The notes under the pieces were generated by a model. That model was given only the letters and a program-made list of their open reading frames with translations. It did not search any database and was not told where the DNA came from. A stretch of DNA of 64,000 bases, taken from the NCBI RefSeq assembly GCF_007680605.1, contig NZ_VEIO01000001.1, positions 744,001-808,000 on the forward strand, in the 5' to 3' direction. Shown one piece after another: positions 30,029 through 39,819 of the stretch (its first letter is position 1; every line of letters starts with the position of its first letter). The position numbers and the translations under genes are program-made. Source of the stretch: Paenibacillus xylanexedens. Lineage in GTDB: Bacteria; Bacillota; Bacilli; Paenibacillales; Paenibacillaceae.

Positions 30029-33000
30029 ATGTTTCTGAAACGAATAGAATTGGGTGGATTCAAGTCATTCGCCGACAAAACGGAAATGGAATTTGTTCGA
30101 GGTATTACAGCAGTTGTAGGTCCGAACGGGAGCGGTAAAAGTAATATATCCGATGGTATCCGCTGGGTGCTAGGGGAGCAAAGTGCCAAGTCACTCCGTG
30201 GCGGTAAAATGGAAGATATTATTTTCGCAGGCAGTGATGCGCGTAAAGCTGTCAATTACGGAGAGGTTTCCCTTACACTGGACAATGAGGATCATGCACT
30301 CGCTCTGGATTTCGGTGAAGTAACCGTGACCCGTCGTGTTCATCGCAGCGGGGACAGTGAATATTTTATCAATAAACAATCCTGTCGCTTGAAAGATATT
30401 ACAGAACTGTTCATGGATACGGGGATCGGCAAAGAGGCTTACTCGATTATTGGACAAGGACGTATTGAGGAGATCTTGAGCACTCGTTCAGAGGATCGCC
30501 GTGGAATCTTTGAAGAGGCTTCAGGAATCGTTAAATATAAATCCCGCAAACGGGATGCAACGCGAAAGCTGGATGAGACAGAGCAAAATCTGCTACGTAT
30601 TCACGATCTTGTAACCGAGCTGGAGGATCAGATTGGCCCGCTTAAAGAACAATCCGAGAAAGCCATGCATTACAAGCAGCTTCGTACCGAACTCAAATCG
30701 AAGGAAATTTCGATGTATGTGTATCAGATTGAACAGATTCATGCGTCCTGGAGCAAAGCGAGCGAACGTCTGGAATCACTTAAACACGAAGAGGTTGGAT
30801 TAGCGGCGATTGTATCCACACATGATGCGAAGCTGGAGAATGATCGGAATGCGCTACGTCTGCTGGAAACGGAGACGGAAGAACTTCAGGCTGCTTTGCT
30901 GCAATTTAGTGAGGCAACAGAGAAAAGCGAAGGGCATGGAGAACTTCTTCGGGAACGCTCGCGTAATCTGCAAGCGAATCAGGAGCAGCTGAGGGAAACA
31001 CTGGCGGTGAGCGAGGAGAGGCATCGGGAGCGTGAAGCTGAACTGATTGCCTTGCGGGAGAAGTTTGGCAAGCTTGAACTGGAACTGGCTGACGTAAAAA
31101 ATCGACTGTCGGAAGAAGAAGCCAAGCTAATCGGTGTTACAGGTGGAATAAGTCAGCAGCAGGAAGAGAGCCTCAAAGGCAACTTGCTGGAACTGATGAA
31201 TCAGATGGCGCAGGCACGAAACGAAATACGGTATGTGGACCAGCAAAAAGAAGCGCTGGAGCGCAGAATGAACCGTGCATCAGAGGAATCCGGCAAGTGG
31301 GAAGAACAGAAAGAAACGTTAGAAGGCCGCAAAGCCGAAATTCAGAAAAAAGTGGTTCGGTTAGGTAAGGAAATCAGTGAACTGCGCGGGAGTTATATTT
31401 CGGAAAGTGAACGGCTGCAGTCTTTGCAAAAACTGTTGGAAGAGGGCCGTGGCACCGTACGTAAATGGGAACAAAAGCGTGAGGCACAAGTGTCCCGCCG
31501 GGATACGATGAAAGAAATGCAGGATGATTTTGACGGTTTCATGCTGGGCGTAAAAGAAGTGCTCAAAGCTTCTCGAAAAGGGACGCTAAACGGAGTACAT
31601 GGTGCTGTGGCAGAACTCGTTAAAGTTCCCGAAAAGATCGAGCTTGCGGTAGAAACAGCGATGGGGGCTGCGTTACAGCATATCGTCATGGAGAACGAGG
31701 CCGTATCGAGACAGGCTATTGCTTTCTTGAAGCAACGTCAATTGGGACGTGCAACCTTTCTTCCGCTGGACGTTATTCGTCCTCGTTCAATTGGTGCAGG
31801 TGAGCGCTCGATGGTTGAGGGGATGGACGGTTTTGTTGGCATCGGTGCTGAGCTTGTACAGTATGATTCAAGATATGCCTCGATTATCGGTAGCTTGCTC
31901 GGAAATGTCATCATTGCAGAAACGTTGGAGTTCGCGAATAAAATTGCAGCACGTTGTCAGTATCGTTTCCGTGTCGTAACTCTCGAAGGGGATGTCGTCA
32001 ACGCTGGCGGTTCCATGACTGGCGGCAGTCAGCACAAAAAAAATGGCAGTCTGCTCAGCCGCAAGCGGCAACTGGATCAGCTGGATCAAGATATTCTGGA
32101 TACCGAGCAGCAGATTGTGAAGTTGCATCGCAGTGTGGAAGATGTCAAGGCTCAGCTGGAGCAGTGTCAGGACAAGCTGGATCAGCTACGTCAGTCTGGT
32201 GACGATACCCGAAATGCAGAGCAACAGGCTTCGATGGAGATGAAGCAAGTTGAGCATGAACTGCGCCATGTATTGGAACAGGTCGCTGTGGCAGGTCAGG
32301 AAAAGAACGGGTTTACGGAAGAAATTAAGGAACTGGACAAATCCCGGGTTGAAGCGGAGAAAAAACTCGAACAGCTTGAGGAAGAGGAGAAAGCAACCCA
32401 TCGCGCTATTCATGCAGCAGAGTTTGCCCGGAAAGCCAATGAGTCTGCAAAAGAAGAGTTGCAAACGCAGCTGACCGAACTGAAAGTGCGGGAAGGTAAG
32501 CTGGATCAGGAACGCTTCTCAAATGAGGAGCAGTTGCGGAGGCTGGAGCGCGAGGTCGATTCACTTGTTAAAGATCTGCGCCAGAATCGCACACTGCTCG
32601 CTTCGATGGAAGCGGATTTCAAGAAAACACAGAGTGAAAGTGTAAAACAGATTGAAGATCTGAACGAGTATAAGCTAAAAAAGGCACAGGCATCTCAAGA
32701 ATTGGACTTCAAACGTGCCGCGCGCAGTGAACTTTCGAAAAAGCTGGAACTGGCCGAAAGTGAAACGAAGGAGCAGCGTACACAGCTCAAAGCGGTGGAA
32801 GAGCAGATGCGTCAGACTGAAATTTCCGTGAACCGTCTGGATGTTGAGCTGGAAAACATTTTGCGTAAGCTGACAGATGAATATGAGTTAGGCTATGAGC
32901 TTGCCAAAGAACGTTATCCAGTGCCTGAAGATGTGGAGAGCACACAAGCTGAGGTACAGAAGCTAAAACGTGCAATATCGGCTCTTGGCGATGTGAACCT

Positions 33001-33598
33001 CGGTGCAATCGAAGAGTTCCAGCGGGTGAATGAGCGGTATGAGTTCCTGAATGAACAGAAAAATGATCTGGTGGAAGCCAAAACGACACTCTATCAGGTC
33101 ATCAAGGAAATGGAAGATGAAATGGCGAAGCGATTCAAAATTACGTTTGATGCGATTCGCCGCGAATTCGGTACTGTTTTCACCAAGCTGTTTGGCGGTG
33201 GACGCGCTGATCTGGTTCTGATGGACCCTGAGCGACTCCTTGAAACAGGCATTGATATCGTAGCTCAGCCGCCAGGTAAGAAATTGCAAAATCTGCAACT
33301 GTTGTCTGGTGGAGAACGGGCCTTAACGGCGATGGCGCTGCTCTTTGCCATTCTGCACGTCAAACCTGTACCATTCTGCGTTTTGGACGAAGTTGAGGCT
33401 GCCTTGGATGAAGCGAACGTTGTTCGTTTTGCCCAGTATTTGCGTGAGTTTTCTGAACAAACCCAATTTATTGTGGTTACGCACCGGAAAGGCACGATGG
33501 AAGAGGCAGATGTCCTATACGGAGTTACGATGGAAGAGGGCGGAGTATCCAAACTCGTTTCGGTTAAACTGGATGATGAGGAAGCGGAAATCGCCTAA
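30029..33598 (+). CDS. smc: Chromosome segregation protein SMC
   Basis: Condensin subunit of 1189 residues that organises and helps segregate the chromosome. Walker A GPNGSGKSN is near residue 32. Two long coiled coils flank the hinge near residues 515-650 (LKASRKGTLNGVHGAVAELV to GGSMTGGS). The C-terminal head has the signature LSGGERALTAMALLFA and Walker B PFCVLDEVEAALDEANV. ATG 30029 gives the standard MFLKRIELGGFKSFA; the upstream in-frame TTG is rejected. Confidence 0.97.
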   Translation: MFLKRIELGGFKSFADKTEMEFVRGITAVVGPNGSGKSNISDGIRWVLGEQSAKSLRGGKMEDIIFAGSDARKAVNYGEVSLTLDNEDHALALDFGEVTVTRRVHRSGDSEYFINKQSCRLKDITELFMDTGIGKEAYSIIGQGRIEEILSTRSEDRRGIFEEASGIVKYKSRKRDATRKLDETEQNLLRIHDLVTELEDQIGPLKEQSEKAMHYKQLRTELKSKEISMYVYQIEQIHASWSKASERLESLKHEEVGLAAIVSTHDAKLENDRNALRLLETETEELQAALLQFSEATEKSEGHGELLRERSRNLQANQEQLRETLAVSEERHREREAELIALREKFGKLELELADVKNRLSEEEAKLIGVTGGISQQQEESLKGNLLELMNQMAQARNEIRYVDQQKEALERRMNRASEESGKWEEQKETLEGRKAEIQKKVVRLGKEISELRGSYISESERLQSLQKLLEEGRGTVRKWEQKREAQVSRRDTMKEMQDDFDGFMLGVKEVLKASRKGTLNGVHGAVAELVKVPEKIELAVETAMGAALQHIVMENEAVSRQAIAFLKQRQLGRATFLPLDVIRPRSIGAGERSMVEGMDGFVGIGAELVQYDSRYASIIGSLLGNVIIAETLEFANKIAARCQYRFRVVTLEGDVVNAGGSMTGGSQHKKNGSLLSRKRQLDQLDQDILDTEQQIVKLHRSVEDVKAQLEQCQDKLDQLRQSGDDTRNAEQQASMEMKQVEHELRHVLEQVAVAGQEKNGFTEEIKELDKSRVEAEKKLEQLEEEEKATHRAIHAAEFARKANESAKEELQTQLTELKVREGKLDQERFSNEEQLRRLEREVDSLVKDLRQNRTLLASMEADFKKTQSESVKQIEDLNEYKLKKAQASQELDFKRAARSELSKKLELAESETKEQRTQLKAVEEQMRQTEISVNRLDVELENILRKLTDEYELGYELAKERYPVPEDVESTQAEVQKLKRAISALGDVNLGAIEEFQRVNERYEFLNEQKNDLVEAKTTLYQVIKEMEDEMAKRFKITFDAIRREFGTVFTKLFGGGRADLVLMDPERLLETGIDIVAQPPGKKLQNLQLLSGGERALTAMALLFAILHVKPVPFCVLDEVEAALDEANVVRFAQYLREFSEQTQFIVVTHRKGTMEEADVLYGVTMEEGGVSKLVSVKLDDEEAEIA

Positions 33599-33696
33599 TT
33601 GCATGGAGAGGGCAGTTCGCTTCAAAATAGGATTCATTTAATTTTACAAAATCATGACCATTTACGATTTAATTATCTACACGATGGAGGGGCTTT

Positions 33697-34710
33697 ATGA
33701 GTTTCTTTAAAAAGCTACGGGACAGCATTGCAAGTAAAACGGAGTCGGTTACTAAACAGTTCAAGGATGGCCTGGAAAAGACACGCAAAGGGCTTGTGGA
33801 AAAAGTAACCGATCTGGTCATTCGCCGCAAAAAAATTGATGAGGAATTTTACGAGGAACTTGAAGAAATTCTGATCGGAGCGGACGTAGGCGTCAATACG
33901 GTCATGAATCTGATTGAAGACCTGCGCGCAGAGGTGAAGAAACGCAAAATTGAGGATGCGGCTGAGTTACAGCCTGTATTGTCGGAGAAACTGACAGATT
34001 TGCTTCGTGGGGAACAAAACAATGAACTGAAAATGAATCCGGATGGCATTACGGTTATTTTGTTTGTTGGTGTGAACGGTGTTGGTAAAACAACCACGAT
34101 TGGCAAGCTGGCTCACCGTTTCAAGCAACAAGGGAAAAAAGTAATTATGGCAGCGGGCGATACGTTCCGAGCTGGAGCGATCGAGCAACTTGAAGTATGG
34201 GGCCAGCGTGCTGGCGTAGATGTGATTAAACAGCAATCCGGTTCTGATCCGGCTGCTGTTATGTACGATGCAGTGCAGGCAGCAAAACAGCGCGGAGCTG
34301 ATGTGTTGTTATGCGATACGGCAGGCCGCCTGCAAAATAAAAGCAACCTGATGGACGAGCTGAACAAAATTTATCGTGTCATTCAGCGTGAGATTCCAAG
34401 TGCGCCGCATGAAGTGCTGATGGTGTTGGATGCGACGACGGGACAAAATGCGCTGAACCAGGCCAAACTTTTCGGAGAGAAAAGTGGAGTAACGGGTCTT
34501 GTGTTGACCAAGCTTGATGGAACAGCTAAAGGCGGTATTGTAGTGGCAATCCGTCAGGAGCTGGACCTGCCTGTGAAGCTCGTTGGTCTTGGGGAGAAGA
34601 TTGATGATCTGCAGGAATTTGATTCTGAGCAGTTTGTTCACGCGTTGTTCGCGGGGTTAATTCAGGAGCAACCAGTAGAGAGTGCCGAAGACGAGAGTAC
34701 ACAATCCTAA
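33697..34710 (+). CDS. ftsY: Signal recognition particle receptor FtsY
   Basis: SRP receptor GTPase, 337 residues. A short N domain rich in Lys and Glu precedes the G domain: [15 protein letters not shown] (G1), [20 protein letters not shown] (G3), [10 protein letters not shown] (G4) and [10 protein letters not shown]. It docks the Ffh-ribosome complex at the membrane. The partner ffh lies 1.5 kb downstream; in B. subtilis smc-ftsY-ylxM-ffh are contiguous, whereas here a haemolysin III family gene intervenes. Confidence 0.96.
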   Translation: MSFFKKLRDSIASKTESVTKQFKDGLEKTRKGLVEKVTDLVIRRKKIDEEFYEELEEILIGADVGVNTVMNLIEDLRAEVKKRKIEDAAELQPVLSEKLTDLLRGEQNNELKMNPDGITVILFVGVNGVGKTTTIGKLAHRFKQQGKKVIMAAGDTFRAGAIEQLEVWGQRAGVDVIKQQSGSDPAAVMYDAVQAAKQRGADVLLCDTAGRLQNKSNLMDELNKIYRVIQREIPSAPHEVLMVLDATTGQNALNQAKLFGEKSGVTGLVLTKLDGTAKGGIVVAIRQELDLPVKLVGLGEKIDDLQEFDSEQFVHALFAGLIQEQPVESAEDESTQS

Positions 34711-34752
34711 TCTTATCCTGATCTTGGGTCGTAAACGAATAATCATGTTCAC

Positions 34753-34805
34753 CGTATTGCCGCTGCATCATGTGAGAGCTCACGTGTAATGTCATCGGCA
34801 ATACG
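34753..34805. other. Long hairpin before the haemolysin III family gene
   Basis: CGTATTGCCG (34753-34762) pairs perfectly with CGGCAATACG (34796-34805), and inner GTGA/TCAC can also pair. There is no T run. TATAAT follows at once (34808-34813), so the structure overlaps the likely promoter of the next gene. The -35 region is poor, consistent with control by a bound protein or with weak expression. Confidence 0.5.
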
Positions 34806-34856
34806 TGTATAATGAAAGGTAACTGATATTGTGATGGGTTAGAAAGGAAGGTTGAT

Positions 34857-35504
34857 ATGGCCAATACCTATACCTATTCCCGCCGTGAAGAGGTCGCTAA
34901 TGCCGTGACACATGGAATTGGCGCTGCGCTTAGTGTAGCTGCGTTAGTATTGTTAATTGTTTTCTCCAGTATGAAAGGCACGGCCTGGCATGTTGTGAGT
35001 TTTACAATCTATGGCATTACCATGTTGATGCTCTACACGAATTCAACGTTGGTGCACGCGCTCAAAGAGGGAAAGGCAAAAGATTTGTTTGAGTTTTTTG
35101 ACCACTCTTCCATATATCTGTTTATTGCAGGCACATATACGCCGTTTTTATTCGTCGCAGTTCGGGGAACACTTGGCTGGACGCTATTCGGTGTCATCTG
35201 GGGCATTGCACTGGCCGGAGTGATCTTCAAAGCCTTTTTCACTAAGAAATTTCTGTTTATGTCTACGATCTTCTATATCGCGATGGGGTGGCTAATCGTT
35301 ATTGCTTGGCAACCGCTTGTGTCAGCGATTCCCACAGGCGGGATTGCACTATTGGTTGCAGGAGGCCTGATGTATACGCTGGGGACATTGTTCTATGTAT
35401 GGAGAGGTTTCCCGTTTCATCATGCGATCTGGCATCTGTTTGTACTGGCAGGCAGTATTCTGCATTTCTTTGCGGTCTTAATCTATCTGACACCACTTCG
35501 TTAG
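34857..35504 (+). CDS. Haemolysin III family / PAQR-type membrane protein
   Basis: Seven-span membrane protein of 215 residues (TrhA/YqfA group). Conserved features are EEVANAVTHGIGAALS at the N-terminus with a metal-binding His, FEFFDHSSIYLFIAGTYTPF, and HHAIWHLFVLAGSILHFFAV near the C-terminus. Relatives are linked to membrane homeostasis and fluidity; true haemolytic activity is doubtful. It sits between ftsY and ylxM, where B. subtilis has no such gene, and is flanked by its own likely promoter and a terminator, so it looks like an independent insertion. Confidence 0.85.
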   Translation: MANTYTYSRREEVANAVTHGIGAALSVAALVLLIVFSSMKGTAWHVVSFTIYGITMLMLYTNSTLVHALKEGKAKDLFEFFDHSSIYLFIAGTYTPFLFVAVRGTLGWTLFGVIWGIALAGVIFKAFFTKKFLFMSTIFYIAMGWLIVIAWQPLVSAIPTGGIALLVAGGLMYTLGTLFYVWRGFPFHHAIWHLFVLAGSILHFFAVLIYLTPLR

Positions 35505-35511
35505 AAGTACT

Positions 35512-35549
35512 AAACGAATCGTCTCTTCATAAAGGGGCGTTTCGTTTTT
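35512..35549 (+). terminator. Terminator after the haemolysin III family gene
   Basis: AAACGAA-t-CG pairs with CG-t-TTCGTTT across one T-T mismatch, ending in a T run. Confidence 0.6.
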
Positions 35550-35693
35550 CTTCCTGGTTTTGGCCTGAAGGAGCTACTCGTATGTTATAGAGATATAGTA
35601 ACAAAAATGAGGCTTCAGAGCGTTTAAAGATGGCATTTTTAAACGGTCCATGCCAAGCTTTACATCTCTTTTTATTGTGACAAGTATTTTTGC

Positions 35694-35722
35694 TTGACAT
35701 CCTGATTTGTTTTAGGTATTAT
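35694..35722 (+). promoter_or_regulatory. SigA promoter of ylxM-ffh
   Basis: TTGACA (35694-35699), 17-bp spacer, TATTAT (35717-35722). It matches consensus well and lies 55 bp before ylxM. Confidence 0.75.
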
Positions 35723-35777
35723 TAGGAACGTTGCAAGAGTGTAAAGTGTTTTTCCTTGACGAAGGGAGTGCCCTGAT

Positions 35778-36128
35778 ATGAGTCAAGAAAACCGGCTTGA
35801 GAAAACAAACCGGATTAACTTGCTGTTTGCCTTTTATGAATCACTGCTGACAGAGAAGCAGCAAACGTTTCTGAAATATTACTTTCATGATGATTTTTCA
35901 CTTGGTGAAATTGCAGCCGAGTTTGAGATCAGCCGCCAGGCGGTATACGAACATATCAAGCGTGCTGAACAAGTGCTTGAAAACTATGAGAGCAAGCTTG
36001 GCTTGCTTGAGAAGTATGAAAGACGCAGCCGCTGCCTTGAAGATTTACAACAAGCACTGGAACGCGCTGGCGTTACCGTGGATAACAACAAACCAATACA
36101 CGATCTCGTTGCTTTACTGGGAGAATAG
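35778..36128 (+). CDS. ylxM: YlxM, helix-turn-helix protein associated with the SRP genes
   Basis: Protein of 116 residues resembling region 4 of sigma factors: LTEKQQTFLKYYFHDDFSLGEIAAEFEISRQAVYEHIKRAE is the helix-turn-helix. YlxM/p13 proteins are encoded just before ffh and in streptococci associate with SRP components. Whether it binds DNA or the particle here is unknown. It starts the transcript from the promoter at 35694 and is followed within 70 bp by ffh. Confidence 0.93.
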   Translation: MSQENRLEKTNRINLLFAFYESLLTEKQQTFLKYYFHDDFSLGEIAAEFEISRQAVYEHIKRAEQVLENYESKLGLLEKYERRSRCLEDLQQALERAGVTVDNNKPIHDLVALLGE

Positions 36129-36196
36129 CCATTGTCTGCAGTGAAGTGGGACGAATCGGTCTTAAAATGGAATTGAAGCATGAAGGAGGTGGGATC

Positions 36197-37573
36197 ATGG
36201 CATTTGAAGGATTAACGACCCGATTGCAGAATGTGTTCAGCAAGTTGCGCGGCAAAGGCAAGGTGTCTGACGAAGACGTAGCCGAAGCGATGCGCGAAGT
36301 ACGTCTGGCATTGCTTGAAGCGGATGTAAACTTCAAAGTGGTCAAGGAATTCATCGCCAAAGTGAAGGAGAAGGCTGTCGGTAAAGAAGTGATGGACAGC
36401 TTTACTCCCGGAATGGTCATCATCGACATTGTTAACAAAGAGTTAACAGAGTTAATGGGTGGAAGCCAAGCTAAACTCGCGAAGTCAAACAAACCACCTA
36501 CAGTGATCATGATGGTTGGATTACAGGGTGCGGGTAAAACGACGACTTCCGGTAAACTGGCGAAAATGTTGCAAAAGCAAAACAGCAGACCCTTGCTGAT
36601 TGCGGGTGACATTTATCGTCCGGCTGCGATCAAGCAGCTTCAAGTTCTCGGAGAACAGTTGAAGGCGCCAGTGTTCACCCTCGGTGATCAGACAAGCCCG
36701 GTGGAAATTGCTCGCCAAGGTTTGCAACATGCAAAAGATAACGGACATGATTATGTGATCGTGGATACAGCGGGACGTTTGCATGTGGATGAAGAACTGA
36801 TGGAAGAACTTCGCCAGATTCACAGTGTAGTGAATCCGGATGAAGTACTGCTGGTTGTCGACAGTATGACAGGTCAGGATGCTGTAAATGTGGCGGAACA
36901 CTTTAATCAGCAACTTGCTCTGACCGGGGTTGTACTGACCAAACTGGATGGCGATACACGTGGTGGCGCTGCACTGTCTGTTAAAGCAGTTACGGGTTGC
37001 CCGATCAAGTTTGCCTCTCTGGGGGAGAAGCTTGATGCACTGGAGCCGTTCCATCCGGAACGTATGGCTTCACGTATTCTTGGTATGGGTGACATGTTGT
37101 CCCTGATTGAAAAGGCACAGTCCAACATCGATACCGAGAAAGCGAAGGAAATGGAACGGAAGATGCGGAATGCAGAATTTACGTTCGAGGATTTCCTGGA
37201 GCAGATGGATCAGGTGAAAAAGCTGGGACCAATTGACCAGATCATGGATATGATTCCGGGTATGGGCAAGATGAAACAAGCGAAGGACCTGAAAGTCGAT
37301 GATAAACAGATGGGCCGAATCGAAGCGATTGTCTATTCGATGACAACGGAAGAGAAGCGTAACCCGGATATGATTAACCACAGCCGCCGGAAGCGTATTG
37401 CTACCGGTAGTGGAACGTCGCTCGCAGAGGTGAATCGTCTGATCAAGCAGTTTGATGAGATGCGTCGCATGATGAAGCAGTTCTCGGATATGATGGGTCC
37501 TAAGGGTGGCAAGAACAAAGCAATGAAACAGTTGAAAGGTCTCGGTAAAGGAATGAAGTTTCCTTTCCGTTGA
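36197..37573 (+). CDS. ffh: Signal recognition particle protein Ffh
   Basis: SRP54 GTPase of 458 residues. NG domain: GLQGAGKTTTSGKLA (G1), DIYRPAAIKQL, DTAGRLHVDEE (G3), TKLDGDTRGGAAL. The M domain at the C-terminus is Met-rich (FDEMRRMMKQFSDMMG, KGMKFPFR) and binds SRP RNA and signal sequences. ATG 36197 follows AAGGAGGTGGGATC; a longer frame upstream is rejected. Confidence 0.96.
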   Translation: MAFEGLTTRLQNVFSKLRGKGKVSDEDVAEAMREVRLALLEADVNFKVVKEFIAKVKEKAVGKEVMDSFTPGMVIIDIVNKELTELMGGSQAKLAKSNKPPTVIMMVGLQGAGKTTTSGKLAKMLQKQNSRPLLIAGDIYRPAAIKQLQVLGEQLKAPVFTLGDQTSPVEIARQGLQHAKDNGHDYVIVDTAGRLHVDEELMEELRQIHSVVNPDEVLLVVDSMTGQDAVNVAEHFNQQLALTGVVLTKLDGDTRGGAALSVKAVTGCPIKFASLGEKLDALEPFHPERMASRILGMGDMLSLIEKAQSNIDTEKAKEMERKMRNAEFTFEDFLEQMDQVKKLGPIDQIMDMIPGMGKMKQAKDLKVDDKQMGRIEAIVYSMTTEEKRNPDMINHSRRKRIATGSGTSLAEVNRLIKQFDEMRRMMKQFSDMMGPKGGKNKAMKQLKGLGKGMKFPFR

Positions 37574-37627
37574 TTGAACAGCCGTTCACATGAGAACCAG
37601 ATTTCATTGAAGGAGGTGAATTTTCAA

Positions 37628-37900
37628 ATGGCAGTTCGTATTCGTCTGAAACGTATGGGTGCTCACAAAGCTCCTTTCTACCGCGTAGTGGTATCGGATT
37701 CCCGTTCCCCACGTGACGGTCGTTTTATCGAGGAGATCGGTTACTACAACCCGGTTGAACAACCGGCTGTTGTTAAGATCGATGAAGATAAAGCATTGCA
37801 ATGGCTTCAAAACGGTGCGCAAGCATCCGACACTGTCCGCAACTTGCTGAGCAAAGCGGGCGTGATGAAGAAATTCCACGAGTCCAAATTATCTAAATAA
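37628..37900 (+). CDS. rpsP: 30S ribosomal protein S16
   Basis: Ribosomal protein S16, 90 residues: [19 protein letters not shown] and [18 protein letters not shown] are diagnostic. ATG 37628 follows AAGGAGGTGAAT. It keeps the ffh-rpsP-khpA-rimM-trmD order of Bacillales. Confidence 0.97.
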   Translation: MAVRIRLKRMGAHKAPFYRVVVSDSRSPRDGRFIEEIGYYNPVEQPAVVKIDEDKALQWLQNGAQASDTVRNLLSKAGVMKKFHESKLSK

Positions 37901-37923
37901 GGTGCTGATTCGGAGGGTCATCT

Positions 37924-38154
37924 ATGGAAGAATTAGTAAGAATAATTGCTAAGGCTTTGGTCGATCATCCGGATGATGTGGCGGTTCGGACGATTGAGAA
38001 AGACCGGCTTGTCGTTTATGAGTTGACGGTGCATCCCGACGATGTCGGAAAGGTGATCGGAAAACAAGGACGAATCGCAAAATCTCTTCGTACGGTCGTC
38101 ACATCAGCAGCAGTTAAGATGGATAAACGGGTTACCGTTGATATCATATCTTAA
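37924..38154 (+). CDS. khpA: KH-domain RNA-binding protein KhpA (YlqC)
   Basis: Small KH protein of 76 residues with the GXXG loop in VGKVIGKQGRIAKSLRTVV. In other Firmicutes KhpA pairs with KhpB (Jag) and affects envelope growth through RNA binding. It lies 23 bp after rpsP and is followed by a terminator, so rimM-trmD need their own promoter. Confidence 0.92.
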   Translation: MEELVRIIAKALVDHPDDVAVRTIEKDRLVVYELTVHPDDVGKVIGKQGRIAKSLRTVVTSAAVKMDKRVTVDIIS

Positions 38155-38160
38155 AGATAT

Positions 38161-38200
38161 ACGAAAGGGGGTTAGGATGCATGTCCTAGCCCCTTTTCGT
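38161..38200 (+). terminator. Terminator after khpA
   Basis: A long stem built from ACGAAAGGGG-TTAGGA and TCCTA-GCCCCTTTTCGT encloses a short loop. It starts 7 bp after the khpA stop and separates khpA from rimM. Confidence 0.7.
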
Positions 38201-38259
38201 GCATGCTGAACTTATCATTTAATTGTTTAATGGGAATTTAGGGTTAAAATTAATTTGGA

Positions 38260-38409
38260 GATTACACTTTAACGGAGCGGGCAGAAAAAATCTGAAGAAA
38301 CGAAGTGTTCGCCTTTAGCACCGGATATCGACTTTTGATAATATGTTCAAGATATCCGGGGATAACAGCAATCGGAAGATGTTTCTGACCGTCGAGTGTG
38401 CGGGTAATC
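38260..38409 (+). repeat. Structured intergenic element, copy B (upstream of rimM)
   Basis: Short copy (150 nt) of the element at 26342 and 54702. The closing helix is GATTAC/GTAATC (38260-38265 with 38404-38409), where the other copies have TTTAC/GTAAA: both strands changed. GGGCAGAAA (38279-38287) faces TTTCTGACC (38382-38390), CGAA-gtg-TTCG lies at 38301-38311, and CCGGATATC (38321-38329) pairs perfectly with GATATCCGG (38351-38359), again with paired changes. It lacks the extra hairpin of the other copies. A promoter-like TTGTTT (38223-38228), spacer 16, TAAAAT (38245-38250) would start transcription about 3 nt before the element. It ends 36 nt before rimM. Confidence 0.8.
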
Positions 38410-38445
38410 GGTTATCATTTTGATTGAATTTCGTAGGAGGATTGT

Positions 38446-38958
38446 ATGGCAGAGTTTATGAATGTTGGTAAAGTTGTGAATACGCATGGGATTCGCGGCG
38501 AATTAAAGATTATGCCTTTGACTGATTTTCCAGAAGTACGTTTCGCCAAGAATGCTGAATTATTTTTGTTTACTCCGGATAATCGTCCGGTGCCGGTTAC
38601 AGTGGAGTCTGCGCGTTTGCATAAAAATATGTATATCCTTCGTCTGAAAGAATACGGCAACATTAACGAAGTGGAGAAGTTCAAGGGAGGGATAGCCAAA
38701 GTATCCAAGGAAAACCTTGCTGAGCTTGAAGAAGGAGAATATTACTTCCACCAAATCGTAGGATGTGCTGTCATTACGGAAGAGGGAGAAACACTCGGAA
38801 CGATTTCGGAGATTCTGACCCCGGGTGCGAATGATGTATGGGTAGTCAAAACACCAGCGGGAAAAGAAGTGCTGATTCCGGTGATTGACGATGTTGTTCT
38901 GGATGTGGACGTAGAGCAGAAGCAGGTCAAGATTCACCTGATGGAAGGATTGCTGTAA
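38446..38958 (+). CDS. rimM: Ribosome maturation factor RimM
   Basis: Assembly factor for the 30S head, 170 residues. It has an N-terminal beta-barrel ([25 protein letters not shown]) and a C-terminal PRC-barrel ([11 protein letters not shown] to [13 protein letters not shown]). ATG 38446 follows TAGGAGG. One base separates its stop from trmD. It binds S19 and acts with S16, encoded just upstream. Confidence 0.96.
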   Translation: MAEFMNVGKVVNTHGIRGELKIMPLTDFPEVRFAKNAELFLFTPDNRPVPVTVESARLHKNMYILRLKEYGNINEVEKFKGGIAKVSKENLAELEEGEYYFHQIVGCAVITEEGETLGTISEILTPGANDVWVVKTPAGKEVLIPVIDDVVLDVDVEQKQVKIHLMEGLL

Positions 38959-38959
38959 C

Positions 38960-39721
38960 ATGAAGGTGGATGTATTAACGTTATTCCCGGAAATGTTCGA
39001 CGGTGTGTTTGGCACAAGCATTCTGGGTAAAGCGCAGGCCAAGGGGCTTGTATCGCTTGGGGCGACCAATTTCCGTAATTACGCAACCAATAAACATAAC
39101 ACTGTGGATGACGCACCATATGGCGGCGGTGGAGGTATGGTGCTCAAACCCGATCCGATTTTTGCTGCCGTAGAGGATGTTTTGCAGCAACGCGGAGAAG
39201 CTGCCACCACAATGAAAGCGCCCCGGATTATTCTAATGTGTCCGCAGGGGGAGACGTTTACACAGAAAAAGGCAGAAGAGCTGGTTCAAGAAGATCATCT
39301 GATCTTTATCTGCGGTCATTATGAGGGATATGATGAACGTATCCGCGAATTTCTGGTGACGGATGAACTATCGATCGGTGACTATGTTCTGACTGGCGGA
39401 GAACTACCTGCTATGGTGGCCATTGATAGCGTTGTAAGGCTGATTCCGGGAGTACTGGGCAACGAGACAAGTGCAGTGACGGATTCATTCAGTACGGGAT
39501 TGCTTGAGTACCCTCATTATACTCGCCCGCCTGAATTTAGAGGCATGAAGGTGCCGGATATGCTCTTGTCTGGACACCATCTGAATATCGAGGCTTGGCG
39601 TAGAGAACAATCGCTAATTCGTACGTTGGAGCGCAGACCTGAACTGTTAGAGTCGGCAGATTTGACGGAGAAGGAACGGAGATGGCTTGAACAGTACCAG
39701 GCGGAACGAGATAAGAAATAG
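38960..39721 (+). CDS. trmD: tRNA (guanine37-N1)-methyltransferase
   Basis: SPOUT methyltransferase of 253 residues that makes m1G37 in tRNAs and prevents frameshifting. The trefoil-knot SAM site appears as [15 protein letters not shown] and [29 protein letters not shown] is near the N-terminus. It is translationally linked to rimM. A terminator follows. Confidence 0.97.
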   Translation: MKVDVLTLFPEMFDGVFGTSILGKAQAKGLVSLGATNFRNYATNKHNTVDDAPYGGGGGMVLKPDPIFAAVEDVLQQRGEAATTMKAPRIILMCPQGETFTQKKAEELVQEDHLIFICGHYEGYDERIREFLVTDELSIGDYVLTGGELPAMVAIDSVVRLIPGVLGNETSAVTDSFSTGLLEYPHYTRPPEFRGMKVPDMLLSGHHLNIEAWRREQSLIRTLERRPELLESADLTEKERRWLEQYQAERDKK

Positions 39722-39731
39722 GTAAAGATAA

Positions 39732-39770
39732 AGCCGAGTGGACAGCTTAGACTGTATCCATCGGCTTTTT
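39732..39770 (+). terminator. Terminator after trmD
   Basis: AGCCGA-g-TGGA pairs with TCCA-t-CGGCT around a 14-nt loop, then six T. It lies between trmD and the convergent deacetylase gene. Confidence 0.8.
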
Positions 39771-39819
39771 TGATTTAATCAGGACAGAATTGAATTATTA
39801 TTTAGGAAGTATTACTAAT

